Below, in pieces: positions 16,139 through 25,044 of a stretch of DNA of 64,000 nt (within the stretch, counting starts at the first letter, position 1; every line of letters begins with the position of its first letter). The stretch is taken from positions 434,001-498,000 of the forward strand of contig JAUIAH010000002.1 in the NCBI GenBank assembly GCA_030425385.1, in the 5' to 3' direction. This stretch comes from Verrucomicrobiia bacterium (lineage in GTDB: Bacteria > Verrucomicrobiota > Verrucomicrobiia > Verrucomicrobiales > DEV007). The notes below the pieces were generated by a model, which saw only the letters and a program-made list of their open reading frames with translations, had not been told where the DNA came from and ran no database searches. The position numbers and the translations under genes were made by a program.

Positions 16139-17437
16139 TTAGTCAATTTGAAACTTCACGGTCACTTCGTAAAGGTCTTTCGGGTAAGCAGGCGGAAGGG
16201 GAATCAACCGAGACCCCACACGCACGGCATCCATCGCCGACCGATCCAAGGCACTATTTCCAGAGCTTCGGGCCAAGCGCGAGAACGTGACTTTCCCAGT
16301 GCGATCAATGCGCACGAGCACTTCGGGGCGTTGATTGACCAGCAGTCCCTTCGGCGTTTGCCAGCGCGCATTGATCGTCCTCTGCACACTCGCTCGATAA
16401 CTCGCCATGTCCGCAGTCGCGCGCTCACTGCTACCGCCTCCGCGAGGACGCGCCGGGACAATGTTAGGCGGCGCAGGCGCGCCCGCGCCATTTCCAGGCT
16501 CCACCACATTCGCACGCACCACACCATTCCCAGGCACGATGGGACGCGCCTTCTCTACTGGCGGCGTGGCCGCTGCCAATTCCGCCGCGCGTCGTCGCTC
16601 TTCCTGTTCCATCAAACGTTGCCGCGCAGCCGCTTGCTCCGCTTTCCGCTGCGCCTCTTCTTCAGCACGCTTGCGAGCGGCTAGTTGTTCTGCTAGGAGA
16701 CGTTTCCGCTCCTCCTGCAAACGCCGCTCCTCCGCGACCTGACGTTGGCGCTCGACCTCGGCTTCCCGTTGCCGTTGCGCTTCGCGCTCGGCAGCCAGGA
16801 CACGTTGGCGCTCGGCCTCTGCCTCGGCCTCCCGTTGCCGTCGCCGCTGTTGTTCCGCTAGGATCCGTTGACGTTCCGCGTCCGCCTTCTTCTGTTCCTC
16901 TGCTAGCGCGCGTTGGCGAGCCTCTTCCTCCGCTTTGCGTTTGCGCGCTCTCTCCAGAGCAAGTTCTCGCTGGCGACGCTCGGCCTCCGCTTCAGCCGCA
17001 GCTTCCGCAGCGCGCTTCTCTGCTAGGGCCTTCGCTTCCGCAGCCGCCTTCGCTTTAGCAGCCGCTTCCCGTTCCTCTCGCGCCGCCTGTTCGCGACGAG
17101 CCTTCTCCTGTGCCAGAAGGGCCAGGCGTTCGCGTTCCGCCTTCGCCGTCTCACGCTGATTGGGAAGGACGAGCCGACTCGGTGGATCCTCATCTGACGG
17201 CGGCAGATCCTCGGCAGCCGCAGCGGCCACACGATCCGCCAGCGTCAGGTCCAAAGAAATGGCTTGAGAAGAATCAAAGCCTTCCGGCACCGATGACGGC
17301 GTCGCGATCGATGCCATCGCCGCCTGCCCAGGCATCTGACATCCCGCTGGGCGAAAGAGCAACCAGCCGATCAGCGCCACATGCAGACACACGACCAGCA
17401 GAAAGAAGGCGGGAAAACTGCCGTCTCGGGGTCTCAT
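16139..17437 (-). CDS. TolA/TonB-like energy-transducing protein
   Basis: A single N-terminal membrane segment (FFLLVVCLHVALIGWLLF) anchors a long, highly charged Ala/Glu/Arg/Lys helix (about residues 85-280, with repeats such as AEAEAERRQRE), the hallmark of TolA. The C-terminal 90 residues are a TonB_C-type domain (RTINARWQTPKGLLVNQRP, then VLVRIDRTGKVTF, ALDRSAMDAVR, and the ending YEVTVKFQID). TolA links the inner-membrane TolQR motor to Pal and TolB across the periplasm. The start ATG 17437 is 9 bp after the exbD/tolR stop; a TTG at 17446 is also in frame. Confidence 0.87.
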   Translation of the reverse strand: MRPRDGSFPAFFLLVVCLHVALIGWLLFRPAGCQMPGQAAMASIATPSSVPEGFDSSQAISLDLTLADRVAAAAAEDLPPSDEDPPSRLVLPNQRETAKAERERLALLAQEKARREQAAREEREAAAKAKAAAEAKALAEKRAAEAAAEAEAERRQRELALERARKRKAEEEARQRALAEEQKKADAERQRILAEQQRRRQREAEAEAERQRVLAAEREAQRQREAEVERQRQVAEERRLQEERKRLLAEQLAARKRAEEEAQRKAEQAAARQRLMEQEERRRAAELAAATPPVEKARPIVPGNGVVRANVVEPGNGAGAPAPPNIVPARPRGGGSSERATADMASYRASVQRTINARWQTPKGLLVNQRPEVLVRIDRTGKVTFSRLARSSGNSALDRSAMDAVRVGSRLIPLPPAYPKDLYEVTVKFQID

Positions 17438-17446
17438 TGATATCAA

Positions 17447-17866
17447 TTAAGGGTCAGAACGCGCCATGAATCCCACGTCCACAATCCCTTCACTTTTCAA
17501 AAGGTCGAGGACAGGCATCACGCTCCCCAAGGTCAGGCCGTGATCCGCGCGAAGCAAGACCCCAATTTCAGGACTCTCGCGGCGTTGGGCAGCAGTGTAT
17601 TCGCGTAGGCGATCAAGGGTCATCACAGTGCCTTCGATCTCCAGAACGCCCTCGTTATTCATATCAATGATCACCGTCCGTTCAGAAGCCACCGCATCAC
17701 GTGCCGCACGGGTAGTGGGAATGATGAGATCGACGCGACTTGCCAGCAAAGGTGCCGTGATCATGAAGATGATCAGCAGGACAAATGCTAGATCCAGCAT
17801 CGGCGTCACGTTCAGTTCGGCCAGGGTGCTCATCGAAGGGCGGCGTTGTCGGCGGCGTGGTCGCAT
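17447..17866 (-). CDS. tolR: TolR/ExbD-type biopolymer transport protein
   Basis: About 139 residues with a basic N-terminus, one membrane helix (DLAFVLLIIFMITAPLL) whose first Asp, in the motif NVTPMLDLAF, is the conserved proton-pathway residue of ExbD/TolR, and a periplasmic domain with VLLRADHGLTLGSVMPVLDL. It partners the TolQ-like protein encoded immediately upstream (12-bp gap) to form the proton-driven motor. ATG 17866 is preferred; a GTG at 17869 is directly upstream in frame. Confidence 0.92.
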   Translation of the reverse strand: MRPRRRQRRPSMSTLAELNVTPMLDLAFVLLIIFMITAPLLASRVDLIIPTTRAARDAVASERTVIIDMNNEGVLEIEGTVMTLDRLREYTAAQRRESPEIGVLLRADHGLTLGSVMPVLDLLKSEGIVDVGFMARSDP

Positions 17867-17878
17867 CACAAGTCACGC

Positions 17879-18739
17879 TCAGTGCGTTTCCGCAGAGGCT
17901 GGCGTCGGTTGGGGTGCTGGTTCGTCCCGAAGCGAGAGGTCGTCATCCGCGATGGAATAAGGTTCCGGAGGGGCCGTGGACGGCGCGCCTGCTGCCACCA
18001 CAGTTTCCGCAAGGAAACGCTTCGTCAGAACCGCCTGCAACTCAGAGGCGAAGTTATCCAATCGCACCGTCATCACACGGATACGATTCACAATGAAATT
18101 ATAACCGAACATCGCTGGGATGGCGACTAACAAGCCCACCACCGTGGTCACCAATGCGGAGGAAACGCCTGGGGCCATGGACTGCAAACTCGCCACACCG
18201 CTATCGCGCGCCACCGCACTGAAGGTATCCATCACGCCCCAGACAGTCCCTAACAAGCCAAGAAAGGGAGCCCCGCTCACAGCCGTCGCCAAGATGGTCG
18301 TCTTATCCTCGATCCGCACGGTCGCCTCCCCCACCGCCCGATCGATCGCTGCGTTGACGGCCTCCATCTGCGCGCTGGAAATCTTGGGCTCCAGAGGAAA
18401 GCGCTTCACCTCGCCCCCCTCGCGTTCCACCGTCCCTGAGAGGAAATAAGCCATCTCAGCGCACGCCATGCGATACACATGCGCAGGTGGCGCATAAGGG
18501 AAACGGTTCCCCAACTCGAAAAGCTCCAAAGGATTCTGCTGTCCACGAAACATCCTCAAGAAATGCTCCGACTGCTTACGCATCTTCCTCAGCATGAACA
18601 GCTTCGAAAGCATCACGGACCAACTGAACGTCGACAGCAAGACTAGCGACCCCACGATGACCATACCCGCCGGCGTCGCCATGGTCAGGGTATCAAGGCC
18701 ACTCGAAGCCAGGATGGAGAATGAGGATTCTAGCGACAA
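17879..18739 (-). CDS. tolQ: TolQ/ExbB-type proton channel protein
   Basis: Three membrane segments: MVIVGSLVLLSTFSWSVML near the N-terminus, then the family core GAPFLGLLGTVWGVMDTF and LVTTVVGLLVAIPAMFGYNF. The cytoplasmic loop between the first and second segment has the expected length. With TolR it makes the stator that converts proton flow into movement of TolA. The only plausible start is TTG at 18739. The C-terminal tail (rich in Ala, Pro, Asp and Glu) is longer than in E. coli TolQ. It is the first gene of the minus-strand operon and is divergent from the three-gene module across 249 bp. Confidence 0.92.
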   Translation of the reverse strand: MSLESSFSILASSGLDTLTMATPAGMVIVGSLVLLSTFSWSVMLSKLFMLRKMRKQSEHFLRMFRGQQNPLELFELGNRFPYAPPAHVYRMACAEMAYFLSGTVEREGGEVKRFPLEPKISSAQMEAVNAAIDRAVGEATVRIEDKTTILATAVSGAPFLGLLGTVWGVMDTFSAVARDSGVASLQSMAPGVSSALVTTVVGLLVAIPAMFGYNFIVNRIRVMTVRLDNFASELQAVLTKRFLAETVVAAGAPSTAPPEPYSIADDDLSLRDEPAPQPTPASAETH

Positions 18740-18988
18740 ATTAGACTAATTTCTCAAGATTGTATGCAAATTCTAATTATTAAGGTACGCAAACGAATTT
18801 CCAAGGAGAAATCCAGTCATTCTAGGCAGGAGAGGGACGCACGAAGCTGGGACACCATTCAATCCCATTCCACCTCCGGCACTGATGTCGCCATTGGCAA
18901 CTCCAGCCAACTCCAACCCATTTCTTTAGAAAACTCGGTTGCCCATTAAGTCTAATGAAGCAATTTATTCACGGCAATTAGCTTAAGT
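18740..18988. other. divergent intergenic region between tolQ and the three-gene module
   Basis: The ends of this 249-bp stretch are A+T-rich compared with the flanking genes. ATTAGACT occurs at 18740-18747 and its reverse complement AGTCTAAT at 18949-18956, close to the two divergent starts, which could be a shared control site or chance. I see no open frame with a recognisable product, no tRNA and no clear -35/-10 pair that I would defend. Confidence 0.4.
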
Positions 18989-19711
18989 ATGGATGTCATG
19001 GTTTCTGCCAAAGAACACAACAAGCAGGACCTTATTATTGACCTACTGAATCGCGCAGGATGTGAAGGGATGACGCGTTCATCCTTCGGATCCCAGGCCG
19101 GTACAGAGTTGTTTAAGAATGCCCTCAGGCACTTGATACAAGAGGGGCGTGTCGTCAGCTGGCCAAAGACACGTCCCAGGTTATTTACCAAAGCCCACGC
19201 TCCCAACTTGGAGGACGCCGCAAATACGCTGGATCAAAAGCTTTCCGAAGCTCCTCCAAAGAAGCTTTGGAATAAAGACCGCATGCGGAAACTACTCTCC
19301 CCGGTGCTGCGTCCTTTCTTCGATGATGTGCTCCCGTTGCTCATCGCCGACGGCATTCTCTTCGAGTTCCGGCAGGGAAGGACTCGCCTATATGTCCACC
19401 TAGGAGCCTTGGATCGAGCCCGCTCGCACTCAGCCATCGCAATGGCGCCTTCCGTGCTCGAACGGATGCGTGACGCGTATGCACGCCTGCGAGCCACATC
19501 CGAGATGCCATTTGTTTCGATCGCCGCCCTGATGGAAGCATCGGATCTGCCCAAAGACATAATCCATGAAACCTTGGCGGCAGAATCCAAAGCAGGTCGG
19601 GCATCCCTATCAGTCGGGGATTGGTCACTCGCGACCCCTGACGTCCGCGCCGCTGCCCTTTCATTGGGAGGCAAGTCCTTTGTCTCCGTCGCCTTTCACG
19701 AATCCCCATGA
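18989..19711 (+). CDS. winged-helix protein, first gene of the three-gene module
   Basis: 240 residues, not recognised. Secondary-structure reading suggests three helical winged-helix-like blocks: residues about 8-75 (DLIIDLLNRAGCEGMTRSSF, then KNALRHLIQEGRVVSW), about 85-145 (RKLLSPVLRPFFDDVLPLLI, then GILFEFRQGRTRLYV) and about 155-230 (VLERMRDAYARLRA, SIAALMEASDLPKDIIHETL, GRASLSVGDWSLA). Each ends with a short beta hairpin as in wings. The protein is therefore probably a DNA-binding or adaptor subunit. The stop overlaps the next start by 4 bp (ATGA), so it is translationally coupled to the ATPase gene. The C-terminal block of the ATPase looks like another copy of the same fold. Function unknown. 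Confidence 0.8.
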   Translation: MDVMVSAKEHNKQDLIIDLLNRAGCEGMTRSSFGSQAGTELFKNALRHLIQEGRVVSWPKTRPRLFTKAHAPNLEDAANTLDQKLSEAPPKKLWNKDRMRKLLSPVLRPFFDDVLPLLIADGILFEFRQGRTRLYVHLGALDRARSHSAIAMAPSVLERMRDAYARLRATSEMPFVSIAALMEASDLPKDIIHETLAAESKAGRASLSVGDWSLATPDVRAAALSLGGKSFVSVAFHESP

Positions 19712-21744
19712 ACTCGATATCTGACCTGTTCAATCCCTTTGCCGCTCGCTTTGTCGAGTCTCCAAGGAAAGTGCCAGCATCGGTAGCCTCACTCAATCAC
19801 GAAGCTTTGGAACGCCTCGTGCAAAGAGTTCGATTCCTGGCACATTCCCAGAAGTCCGGCCAACTGCCGCCCCCTCTTCCCGCCATCAGGATACTCTCAC
19901 CAGAGCCGGGCTGCGGCAAATCCCATCTCCTTGGCCGCCTCTTCACGGAACTTCGAACGGATGCAACCCGAATCTATGTGCAACCCTTCGGCAATGAGGG
20001 CACCGCTTGGACGTCCTTGCTGCAACAGACCCTGAAGGAGATGAGCTACCCTGATCTCGGAGCCACCGACTATTGCGAGACTGGAGAACTCAATCAATTG
20101 GATGCCTTTGCTAGTGGCGTCTTAGCGTATATCGCGGCAGTATACATTGAATCCGAAGAACCTTGCTACAGCGAATTTCTCCGTGCGCTGTTGGCCAATC
20201 CCCTCGAAAAGATGGCGCTGGCTGAGAAAGACAGTCCCGCACGAATTTGGATCGATCAGCATTTCGATACGCTCACACACTTCGCATCATCACGCTTCCA
20301 TGCCCGCGGGCTAACCCTTAGTGGCGACAACAAGTTGCGGTCTTGGTTGCGCGTGCTCTTCCTCTACGCGTGCTCTGCCAGGAACCCCGACCTGAGAGAA
20401 ACATGCTTGGATTGGCTCAAGCTCAAATCGGTCCCTGAGGATGCCAACAACTTGAGAATTGAGACGAAAGAATGTGAACGTCTAGAGACGTCAGCAGCTG
20501 AGCGAGAAGAGAAATGCCGCCATCGCATCCGTGATCTCACCATGCTCGCAACAGTCTTTCGGCCCTTCGTCTTCTGCTTTGATCAGACAGAGACCTATGG
20601 GCAGCGCCCAGAATTGACGCGAATCTTTGGGCAGCTGATTGGAGAAATGGTTAGCAAAGTGCCTAACCAACTCACTGTAGTGACCGCCAATTGGGAAGTT
20701 TGGAGCTCACGCCTGCAACCCCACATGGAACAGGCTGATCTCGATCGAATGAACGATACCGTCACTCTCAAATTGATGGGCCAAACCGAGGCCCAGGATC
20801 TACTCAGCCTACGTCTTGAGTCGGTGGCAGCCCCGCCTGAGGTGCATGCGCACTTTCATGAGGGGGGCTTTCAGGGAGAGGTCTTTAAACATGGCCCAGT
20901 CAGTGTCAGACGTTTCCTTGAGGCTGCGGCACTTCACTATGAGACGTTTAAAGCGCACGGGGTTGAGGGAAGAGGGCCACTCACGGGCGTCTTGCTCAAA
21001 ACCGTTTTTGAAGAGGAACGACAGGCCTTGATCACGCGTCCACGAGGCTTGGATTACTCGCCTGATATTCTCCATTGGTTCATCGAAACACTGCCTGACC
21101 GTGCGCATCCCGCTCGACAATCATGCGTTTCTTTCCCATTGAAATGGTCCCTGAGCGCTTCTGACATCATCTATATCTGCCTGGAGGAGGGAGCACACCA
21201 TTTCAAATGGAAGGCAATTGCTCAAGAATCCCAAAGACTCTCGAAACAGGTATCAACACGCAAATGCATGGCCTTGCGCACCTCAGAACAAGAGCTCATT
21301 CCCCGGAAAACGTGGAAGGCCATTGGGCCCATTGTTAGAAACGCTCAAGCAACAAACCTTGAGATCCGAATCCTCTCTCGAGAAGAAACGGCAGACATCT
21401 ATGCAGCCTGGGCCCTCTACTCGAAAGCTTGTCAGGGTGACATTGACCATGCAACCGAAGACGTTCTAAGATTCTGCAGACAGCAGTTGCGGCCACTCGG
21501 CAAGAACCTAGCGGCCGCTTACAACCGAGAGCAACCTGCCCCTTCGCCAAGAACTGACCCCTCTTCCGACTTAATCAAACGGATAAAAATCGCCGTACGC
21601 GATGCACGCTTCATCGGCTTCGAACAACTAGTCGCCCATCTCGGCGGCACTGTCTCCCTTGAACAGGCAATTCGCGCTAGCGGATCCATCCCCCAGATCA
21701 CCACAGTCCCTCATCCTAACACCGCAGTGTTTTTATGGAGCTGA
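19708..21744 (+). CDS. AAA/P-loop ATPase, second gene of the three-gene module
   Basis: 678 residues. The N-terminus (FNPFAARFVESP) leads into a P-loop, residues 66-72 E-P-G-C-G-K-S within RILSPEPGCGKSHLLGRLF, a form shared by helicase loaders and large defence ATPases. Walker B is VFCFDQTE around residue 292, with Gln after the Asp, and a sensor-1-like VVTANWE is at 325-330. Residues about 340-560 are helical, and the last 70 residues (IKIAVRDARFIGFEQLVAHL, then TVSLEQAIRASGSIPQIT) look like a winged helix similar to those of the upstream gene. There is no membrane segment. It overlaps both neighbours (4 bp upstream, 10 bp downstream), so the three products are probably made in fixed ratio and act together. 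I do not recognise the specific family. Confidence 0.85.
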   Translation: MNSISDLFNPFAARFVESPRKVPASVASLNHEALERLVQRVRFLAHSQKSGQLPPPLPAIRILSPEPGCGKSHLLGRLFTELRTDATRIYVQPFGNEGTAWTSLLQQTLKEMSYPDLGATDYCETGELNQLDAFASGVLAYIAAVYIESEEPCYSEFLRALLANPLEKMALAEKDSPARIWIDQHFDTLTHFASSRFHARGLTLSGDNKLRSWLRVLFLYACSARNPDLRETCLDWLKLKSVPEDANNLRIETKECERLETSAAEREEKCRHRIRDLTMLATVFRPFVFCFDQTETYGQRPELTRIFGQLIGEMVSKVPNQLTVVTANWEVWSSRLQPHMEQADLDRMNDTVTLKLMGQTEAQDLLSLRLESVAAPPEVHAHFHEGGFQGEVFKHGPVSVRRFLEAAALHYETFKAHGVEGRGPLTGVLLKTVFEEERQALITRPRGLDYSPDILHWFIETLPDRAHPARQSCVSFPLKWSLSASDIIYICLEEGAHHFKWKAIAQESQRLSKQVSTRKCMALRTSEQELIPRKTWKAIGPIVRNAQATNLEIRILSREETADIYAAWALYSKACQGDIDHATEDVLRFCRQQLRPLGKNLAAAYNREQPAPSPRTDPSSDLIKRIKIAVRDARFIGFEQLVAHLGGTVSLEQAIRASGSIPQITTVPHPNTAVFLWS

Positions 21745-23630
21745 CACACATCAATGTCTCCCAATTGGCCAAAGCCTGCGTCGATGAAATCTACCAGGCT
21801 GAACTCATCCAGAATCCGAAAGCTCCGCTTCCAAACCCTTGGTCTGGATCACCAGTAAAAGTTCAAGGCGGAGGCAACCTCCACGGGGCCAAGTTTCACC
21901 AACTCGCCTCGGAGTGGATGCGCTATCTTCGCCAGCTCAATGGCGAGGAAAGCAATTCTCTAACGTCGGCAGAAGCGCTGTGGCACACGTTGTACGATCG
22001 GTTTGCCAAAGAGAAGCTGCTTCCCTTGGCTCAGAAGGACCCACAAGGATCGATCAATCTGAGCGAAGCACTCCGCGCCTTCTGTGGGCGTTTGTCAGAC
22101 TATCATCGTCCAGGATCTCGCTGGCGTGCGGTGCTTCTAGCTGATGAGTATACCATTGATAGTGTGATTCTTGAGGAGGGTGGAAATCAGCGAATTGTCA
22201 TTTCCGGAATCATCGATGGCCTGCGCCTCACACCCGATAACAAATTGCTCTTGGTGGATTACAAGCTTACTCACGGCGCACATTTGCCCAAGGATTTGGT
22301 GCAGTTGGCAATTTACGCGCGCTGCCTCGCCAAATCGAAGCACGGCGTCCAGGTCGATGGTTTGCTAGAGTACTACGAGCCTGCCCTTCACGAGGCACCT
22401 GTAAGCCTAGTGGAGATGGCACAGATCTACGAGACAGTGGTGCAACCCGTCGTCGCGTCTTTGCTGCCGCCAGAACAGCAGATGAATCATCCTGATCCTG
22501 CTCCATCGGCAAGCAAACCTGACATTGCAACTGTCGGTGCCCAGTCTCATCTGGCCTTGGGAAATCGCCTTGTGGAGGCATTCGCTCAGTTCAATCTAGG
22601 CGTGGAAATCAAAGACGTTGTCGAGGGTCCACAGCTATACCGCTACCGCATTCAGCCAAACCCGGGAGTCAAGATCGTTTCATTGGCAAACCGCGCCGAA
22701 GACATCCAAATAGCTCTTACGCTTTCACAACCTCCAAAGATTGCCGCGGGAGCTGGATTCGTAAGTATCGACGTGCCGAAAGAGGCTCCCGCAGTCTTGG
22801 ATTGGGATAATGTCATGCAACAGGTTGCTCCAGAGGCTTGGCCTAGCCGAGTGAGTTTTCCCATTGGAGTCGGCGTGGGTGGCGATCTGATTATCGGCGA
22901 CCTGACTAATAGCAACATGGCTCATATGCTAGTTGGAGGCGCATCGGGGAGCGGTAAGAGCGAGTTTCTCAAAGCCGTCGTGGCGAGTTTGATGGCGCGC
23001 AATACCCCCGAAAGTTTGCATCTCACGCTTGTGGATCCGAAGATCCTGACATTTGGAGGTGTCAAAGACAGTCCTTTCTTAACGGCACCCGTCCTAACAG
23101 GTTCAGAGGATGCCATGCAAGCGCTTGAAGAGGCCGCGACTCAGATGGATCAACGCTATCAAAGGCTGGCCGATGAAGGCTATGAGAATCTTTCTCAACG
23201 ATTCGATCAGGGTGTGACAGACCTGCCCTTCCGCGTGGTCATCATCGATGAGTATGGCGATCTCATCCTGGGGGAGGCTTCTGTTAGGAAACAGTTCGAG
23301 AATCTCGTGGTGCGGCTCGCTCAGAAAGGCCGAGCGGCGGGCATTCACCTCGTCCTGGCAACGCAACGCCCAGATGCGAAGGTGGTCAGTCCACTCGTCA
23401 AAGCGAATCTCCCTCTCAAAGTCTGTTTGAGAGTCACCAGTCACACGAATTCCAGGATCATTCTGGGGGAAACGGGGGGCGAAGTGTTGCTCGGCAAAGG
23501 TGACCTACTATGCGATCAAGGGACGGGGTTGGTCCGTGCGCAAGCTCCCTATCTTAGCCAAGAATGTCTCAGCGCCATTGCCACAAATATACACCGAGCT
23601 TCTACTCAAATGGTCCCAACCGTTCGTTGA
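21735..23630 (+). CDS. PD-(D/E)XK nuclease fused to an FtsK-like DNA translocase, third gene of the module
   Basis: 631 residues in two parts. Residues about 40-245 are a RecB/Cas4-like PD-(D/E)XK nuclease: His50, Asp161 in IIDGL, the VDYK motif with Asp175 and Lys177, and the QLAIY motif with Gln190 and Tyr194. Residues about 270-355 match the FtsK alpha domain ([20 protein letters not shown], then [10 protein letters not shown]), and 370-610 the FtsK motor: Walker [10 protein letters not shown] (401-409), Walker [10 protein letters not shown] (501-509), [11 protein letters not shown], and [19 protein letters not shown]. There is no membrane domain and no C-terminal gamma winged helix, so it is not the chromosome-partition FtsK. 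All catalytic residues appear intact. A DNA pump carrying its own nuclease suggests cutting of invading or aberrant DNA. The 3' end overlaps the convergent sulfatase gene by 29 bp. Confidence 0.88.
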   Translation: MELTHINVSQLAKACVDEIYQAELIQNPKAPLPNPWSGSPVKVQGGGNLHGAKFHQLASEWMRYLRQLNGEESNSLTSAEALWHTLYDRFAKEKLLPLAQKDPQGSINLSEALRAFCGRLSDYHRPGSRWRAVLLADEYTIDSVILEEGGNQRIVISGIIDGLRLTPDNKLLLVDYKLTHGAHLPKDLVQLAIYARCLAKSKHGVQVDGLLEYYEPALHEAPVSLVEMAQIYETVVQPVVASLLPPEQQMNHPDPAPSASKPDIATVGAQSHLALGNRLVEAFAQFNLGVEIKDVVEGPQLYRYRIQPNPGVKIVSLANRAEDIQIALTLSQPPKIAAGAGFVSIDVPKEAPAVLDWDNVMQQVAPEAWPSRVSFPIGVGVGGDLIIGDLTNSNMAHMLVGGASGSGKSEFLKAVVASLMARNTPESLHLTLVDPKILTFGGVKDSPFLTAPVLTGSEDAMQALEEAATQMDQRYQRLADEGYENLSQRFDQGVTDLPFRVVIIDEYGDLILGEASVRKQFENLVVRLAQKGRAAGIHLVLATQRPDAKVVSPLVKANLPLKVCLRVTSHTNSRIILGETGGEVLLGKGDLLCDQGTGLVRAQAPYLSQECLSAIATNIHRASTQMVPTVR

Positions 23631-25044
23631 GTCTGGTGGCCAAGGCATTGGTCAATTCTGACTGCGTCTCCGCTAGGTTGAGCGTTTCTCTTTCGGGGCT
23701 CTCGTGGTCGTAAAGTTCACGGGTGCCGTCACGGTGGACAATAAGGCGATGCTGCGCTGTTCGGATCGTGCGGGCATTTCGCGTGTAGCTGAAGGCGGCG
23801 GCAGCAGGGGGCTCTTCGCTAGGATTCTCTAACAGAGGTTGAAGCGATCGACCGAGAGCAAATGTGGGCTTAGCGATCCCTGCGAGTTCGGTGAGGGTGG
23901 GAAAGAGGTCGAGCGTTTCGACCACGGCGTTGGTGGCTTTGCCAGGGTTCGCCATGCCGGGAGCACTGATGATGAGGGGAGACCGGAGGGATTCTTCAAA
24001 GAGCGCGTGCTTTCCCCAGATGGCGTGTTCACCCAGGTGCCACCCATGATCGCCCCACAGAATGACAAGGGTACGCTCGCGCTGCCCACAGGCATCGAGA
24101 GCGGCGAGGATGCGCCCCACTTGGGCATCGGCGTAACTGACACAGGCCGCATAGCGGCGGCGCACCTCCATGGCGAAGACGGGATCCGTGTTCGGATTCC
24201 GTCCCCAGCGATGGTATTTCATGAATTCGCCCGAGCCATGCCAGGTGGTCTTGCCCTTGGGTTTCTCAGGGTGTGGCGTGGGTGGGAGATCAAGGTCACG
24301 GTAGGGATCAAGGTAGCGCGCAGGGGCTCCGAAGGGGAGGTGCGGTCGGAGGATGCCGAAGGCGAGGAAGAACGGCTTCTCCGAAGCGTTTGCGGCTAAC
24401 TGTTGCAGTTGGCGGATCGCTTCCTCGGTGTTGGGGCCATCGGGATAGATAGCATCTTTGCCAGGAAGGGCTTGGAAGACATCCATGTCCTTGGCTTGGA
24501 CGCGAATCTCTCCGTGGGCGAGTCCATGCATCCATCCGCGAGGATGCTGCCATGGTCCGGCAGGAAGGTACTGGCGATCCCACGCGGCAGGCATTTCAAG
24601 TTTATCTAGCACATTCCAATCCGGACCGCCCCAGCCACCGGGATGGTGGGAGACCTTGCCCACGGAGACCGTTGTATAGCCATGCTCGCGAAACCACTCG
24701 GGCATGCTCGGCGAGATGGCTTTCGGTCGCTTTGCTAGGGTGTCCGCGCGCTTAAAGATCGCCCCATTGTCAGGAGGACCGTAGCGCCCGGTGAGCAGTG
24801 TGTAGCGCGAGGCCCCACAGGTGGGCGCTTGCACATAGTGCCGATGAAAGGCCACGCCCCGTGCGGCCAAGGCGTCGATGTGCGGAGATTGAATGTAATC
24901 GACTCCGAAACAGCGGAGTTCAGGTCTCAAGTCATCGACACAAATAAGGAGGATGTTAGGACGCCGCTCGTCTTGTGCCGAAGCATCCTGACAGAGAAAC
25001 AGACCGCAGACCCAGATCAGGCCGATGACGCATGCGCCTCGCAT
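23602..25044 (-). CDS. secreted sulfatase (iduronate-2-sulfatase-like)
   Basis: A signal peptide ([20 protein letters not shown]) precedes a type I sulfatase fold: [14 protein letters not shown] binds the metal, Cys76 in [16 protein letters not shown] is the residue converted to formylglycine (C-x-A-x-R form), and [22 protein letters not shown] and [13 protein letters not shown] are the other active-site blocks. The arrangement and the N-terminal [12 protein letters not shown] are typical of the iduronate-2-sulfatase-like group that removes sulfate esters from polysaccharides. The substrate cannot be read from sequence. The start (ATG 25044, or GTG 25047) overlaps the stop of the transporter gene, so the two are coupled. 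It overlaps the PD-(D/E)XK-FtsK gene at the 3' end. Confidence 0.92.
   Translation of the reverse strand: MRGACVIGLIWVCGLFLCQDASAQDERRPNILLICVDDLRPELRCFGVDYIQSPHIDALAARGVAFHRHYVQAPTCGASRYTLLTGRYGPPDNGAIFKRADTLAKRPKAISPSMPEWFREHGYTTVSVGKVSHHPGGWGGPDWNVLDKLEMPAAWDRQYLPAGPWQHPRGWMHGLAHGEIRVQAKDMDVFQALPGKDAIYPDGPNTEEAIRQLQQLAANASEKPFFLAFGILRPHLPFGAPARYLDPYRDLDLPPTPHPEKPKGKTTWHGSGEFMKYHRWGRNPNTDPVFAMEVRRRYAACVSYADAQVGRILAALDACGQRERTLVILWGDHGWHLGEHAIWGKHALFEESLRSPLIISAPGMANPGKATNAVVETLDLFPTLTELAGIAKPTFALGRSLQPLLENPSEEPPAAAAFSYTRNARTIRTAQHRLIVHRDGTRELYDHESPERETLNLAETQSELTNALATRLNERLGPFE

Noticed and set aside
18989-23630. Phosphorothioate (Dnd/Dpt) or BREX system
   Set aside because: No dndBCDE-type modification genes, no methylase, no PglZ or BrxL-like protein; only the motor/nuclease theme is shared.
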